Source: an uncultured bacterium (GTDB lineage Bacteria > Bacteroidota > Bacteroidia > Chitinophagales > Chitinophagaceae). From it: 6,431 nucleotides of DNA. Positions 5,446 to 6,431 of this stretch are shown one piece after another (positions within the stretch are counted from its first letter, which is position 1; every line of letters starts with the position of its first letter). Both the position numbers and the translations under genes were made by a program. Below the pieces are notes generated by a model. That model worked only from the letters and a program-made list of their open reading frames with translations. It was not told the origin of the DNA and ran no database searches. The stretch is from NCBI GenBank assembly GCA_903957405.1, contig CAJBPC010000723.1, positions 1 to 6,431 on the forward strand, given 5' to 3'.

Positions 5446-6431
5446 ATGTCCACATTCCAAACACGATTGAAAGGGGAGGATGTCTTTCTCAGTAGAAAGA
5501 CGCTCACCCTGCTTGCCTTTGTCTTTTTTATGCACCTCGCCATGGGGATCTCCGCACAGGTAAAAACAGTTAAGGGTATCGTCCGAGATGCGGCAGGAGT
5601 CTTGCTGCCCGGAGTGACGGTTTCCGTCAACGGTACCAAGACCGCTACGGCCACCGATGAAGGTGGCAGATTTTCCATTCAGGCAGCGGAGAATGCATCA
5701 CTGGTGTTTTCTTCCACCAACTTTGAAACACGGGTCGTATCCGTGAAAGGAAAGACCGTACTAGACATCACCATGGCCCAGGAATCCGGCAGCCTCAACG
5801 AGGTGGTGGTGATAGGTTATGGCACACAGCGTAAAAAGGACCTTACGGGTGCCGTCAGAAAGATCAACCTTGAAGGCACACCGCTTTCCACCATGACGAA
5901 TGTCAGCCCGCTGCAATCCATCCAGGGAACACCGGGTGTGAACATCGGACCCGTCGGCACAGCCGGTGGTGCGCCTTCGGTGCTCGTCCGCGGTCAACGA
6001 TCCCTTGCGGCATCGAATTCCCCGCTCATCGTATTGGACGGCGTCATTTTCGGTGGCAGCCTCAATGAGATCAACACCCAGGACATTGCATCCTTCGACA
6101 TCCTTATGGATGCAAGCGCTGCAGCCATCTATGGGTCAAGGGCCGCCAACGGTGTGATCATGATCACCACGAAAACCGGCAAGAGCGGCAAGCCCATGAT
6201 CTCTGTCAATAACAACTACGGCTTCCAAAGCTGGACGACAAGGCCGGATATGCGCAAAGGCGAAGACTTCCTCAAATGGAGGACGGACAACAGAAGGCTT
6301 GCCGGTCAGGCGGACCTTTCTCTTGAGAAGGTCCTCGATACAAAGGAAGTGGTCGCATATAAGGCCGGACAAGAGATGGACTGGCTGAAGGAAATCACGC
6401 AGGTTGCACCGCTAAACGACCTCAATGTCAG
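5446..6431 (+). CDS. SusC-like TonB-dependent outer-membrane receptor, 3' end outside window
   Basis: The reading frame is open from the ATG at 5446 to the window edge (328 complete residues of an expected 1000 or so). A signal peptide covers about 1-37 (hydrophobic LTLLAFVFFMHLAMGISA). A carboxypeptidase-regulatory-like beta-sandwich follows at about 42-112 (VKGIVRDAAGVLLPGVTVSV...TDEGGRFSI). The TonB-box region is NEVVVIGYGTQRKKDLTGAV (118-137). The plug domain follows, with VLVRGQRSLAASNSPLIVLDG and the SusC hallmark FDILMDASAAAIYGSRAANG, then the start of the barrel. The protein has no N-terminal STN domain, so it is not the sigma/anti-sigma-signalling type; this fits control by the adjacent AraC protein. 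SusC proteins import oligosaccharides across the outer membrane with a SusD lipoprotein, which would be expected just downstream of the window. The substrate cannot be read from this part. The ATG follows an A-rich leader rather than a Shine-Dalgarno sequence. Confidence 0.93.
   Translation, partial: MSTFQTRLKGEDVFLSRKTLTLLAFVFFMHLAMGISAQVKTVKGIVRDAAGVLLPGVTVSVNGTKTATATDEGGRFSIQAAENASLVFSSTNFETRVVSVKGKTVLDITMAQESGSLNEVVVIGYGTQRKKDLTGAVRKINLEGTPLSTMTNVSPLQSIQGTPGVNIGPVGTAGGAPSVLVRGQRSLAASNSPLIVLDGVIFGGSLNEINTQDIASFDILMDASAAAIYGSRAANGVIMITTKTGKSGKPMISVNNNYGFQSWTTRPDMRKGEDFLKWRTDNRRLAGQADLSLEKVLDTKEVVAYKAGQEMDWLKEITQVAPLNDLNV

Noticed and set aside
5370..5678. Minus-strand open frame over the start of susC, and a plus-strand frame 5165-5383 crossing the regulator start.
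   Set aside because: Both overlap well-supported genes or the promoter region and show no recognisable fold; they look like chance frames.
1..6431. CRISPR arrays, insertion sequences, tRNA or rRNA genes, attachment sites.
   Set aside because: No spaced repeats, transposase frames, terminal inverted repeats or cloverleaf-like segments were seen on either strand.

Overview
The window looks like a carbohydrate or sugar-acid utilisation locus from a member of the Bacteroidota. The strongest evidence is the incomplete SusC-type TonB-dependent receptor at the right end, with a carboxypeptidase-regulatory-like domain, an EVVVIGYGTQ-type motif and a DASAAAIYGSRAANGV plug motif. It is supported by a lipoprotein with a short lipobox signal, a cupin/AraC regulator divergent from susC, and A-rich leaders without clear Shine-Dalgarno sequences. 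The genes are moderately GC-rich and the intergenic DNA is AT-rich. Genus cannot be judged; a Chitinophagaceae- or Sphingobacteriaceae-like organism is only a guess.

Layout, left to right. (1) 3-461: the C-terminal leucine-rich-repeat tail of a larger protein, of the kind that often ends membrane-bound planctomycete-type cytochrome c proteins. (2) 475-1365: an aldo/keto reductase resembling the L-fucose / D-threo-aldose 1-dehydrogenase group, with an intact catalytic tetrad. (3) 1366-1468: a short AT-rich gap. (4) 1469-1954: a lipoprotein with a RhaM (L-rhamnose mutarotase)-like fold. (5) 1978-3108: an enolase-superfamily (mandelate racemase / muconate lactonizing type) enzyme with an unusual active site. 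(6) 3105-3550: the N-terminal quarter of a sodium:solute symporter, frameshifted and cut off, overlapping the enolase gene by 4 bases. (7) 3561-4388: a phytanoyl-CoA-dioxygenase-family Fe(II)/2-oxoglutarate oxygenase. (8) 4372-5244, minus strand: an AraC-family regulator, overlapping the oxygenase tail to tail. (9) 5245-5445: a divergent regulatory region. (10) 5446 to the window end: the SusC-like receptor, running off the edge.

A reasonable, unproven reading is that a glycan fragment enters through SusC, the sugar (probably a deoxy sugar such as L-fucose or L-rhamnose, or a related aldose) is mutarotated and oxidised to the lactone or acid, and the acid is processed by the enolase-superfamily enzyme. 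The AraC protein would sense a sugar and control the divergent susC operon, its own gene, or both. The dioxygenase has no obvious place in known fucose or rhamnose pathways and may act on a modified substrate. The inner-membrane transporter of the set appears broken. No RNA genes, CRISPR arrays, insertion sequences or phage genes were seen.
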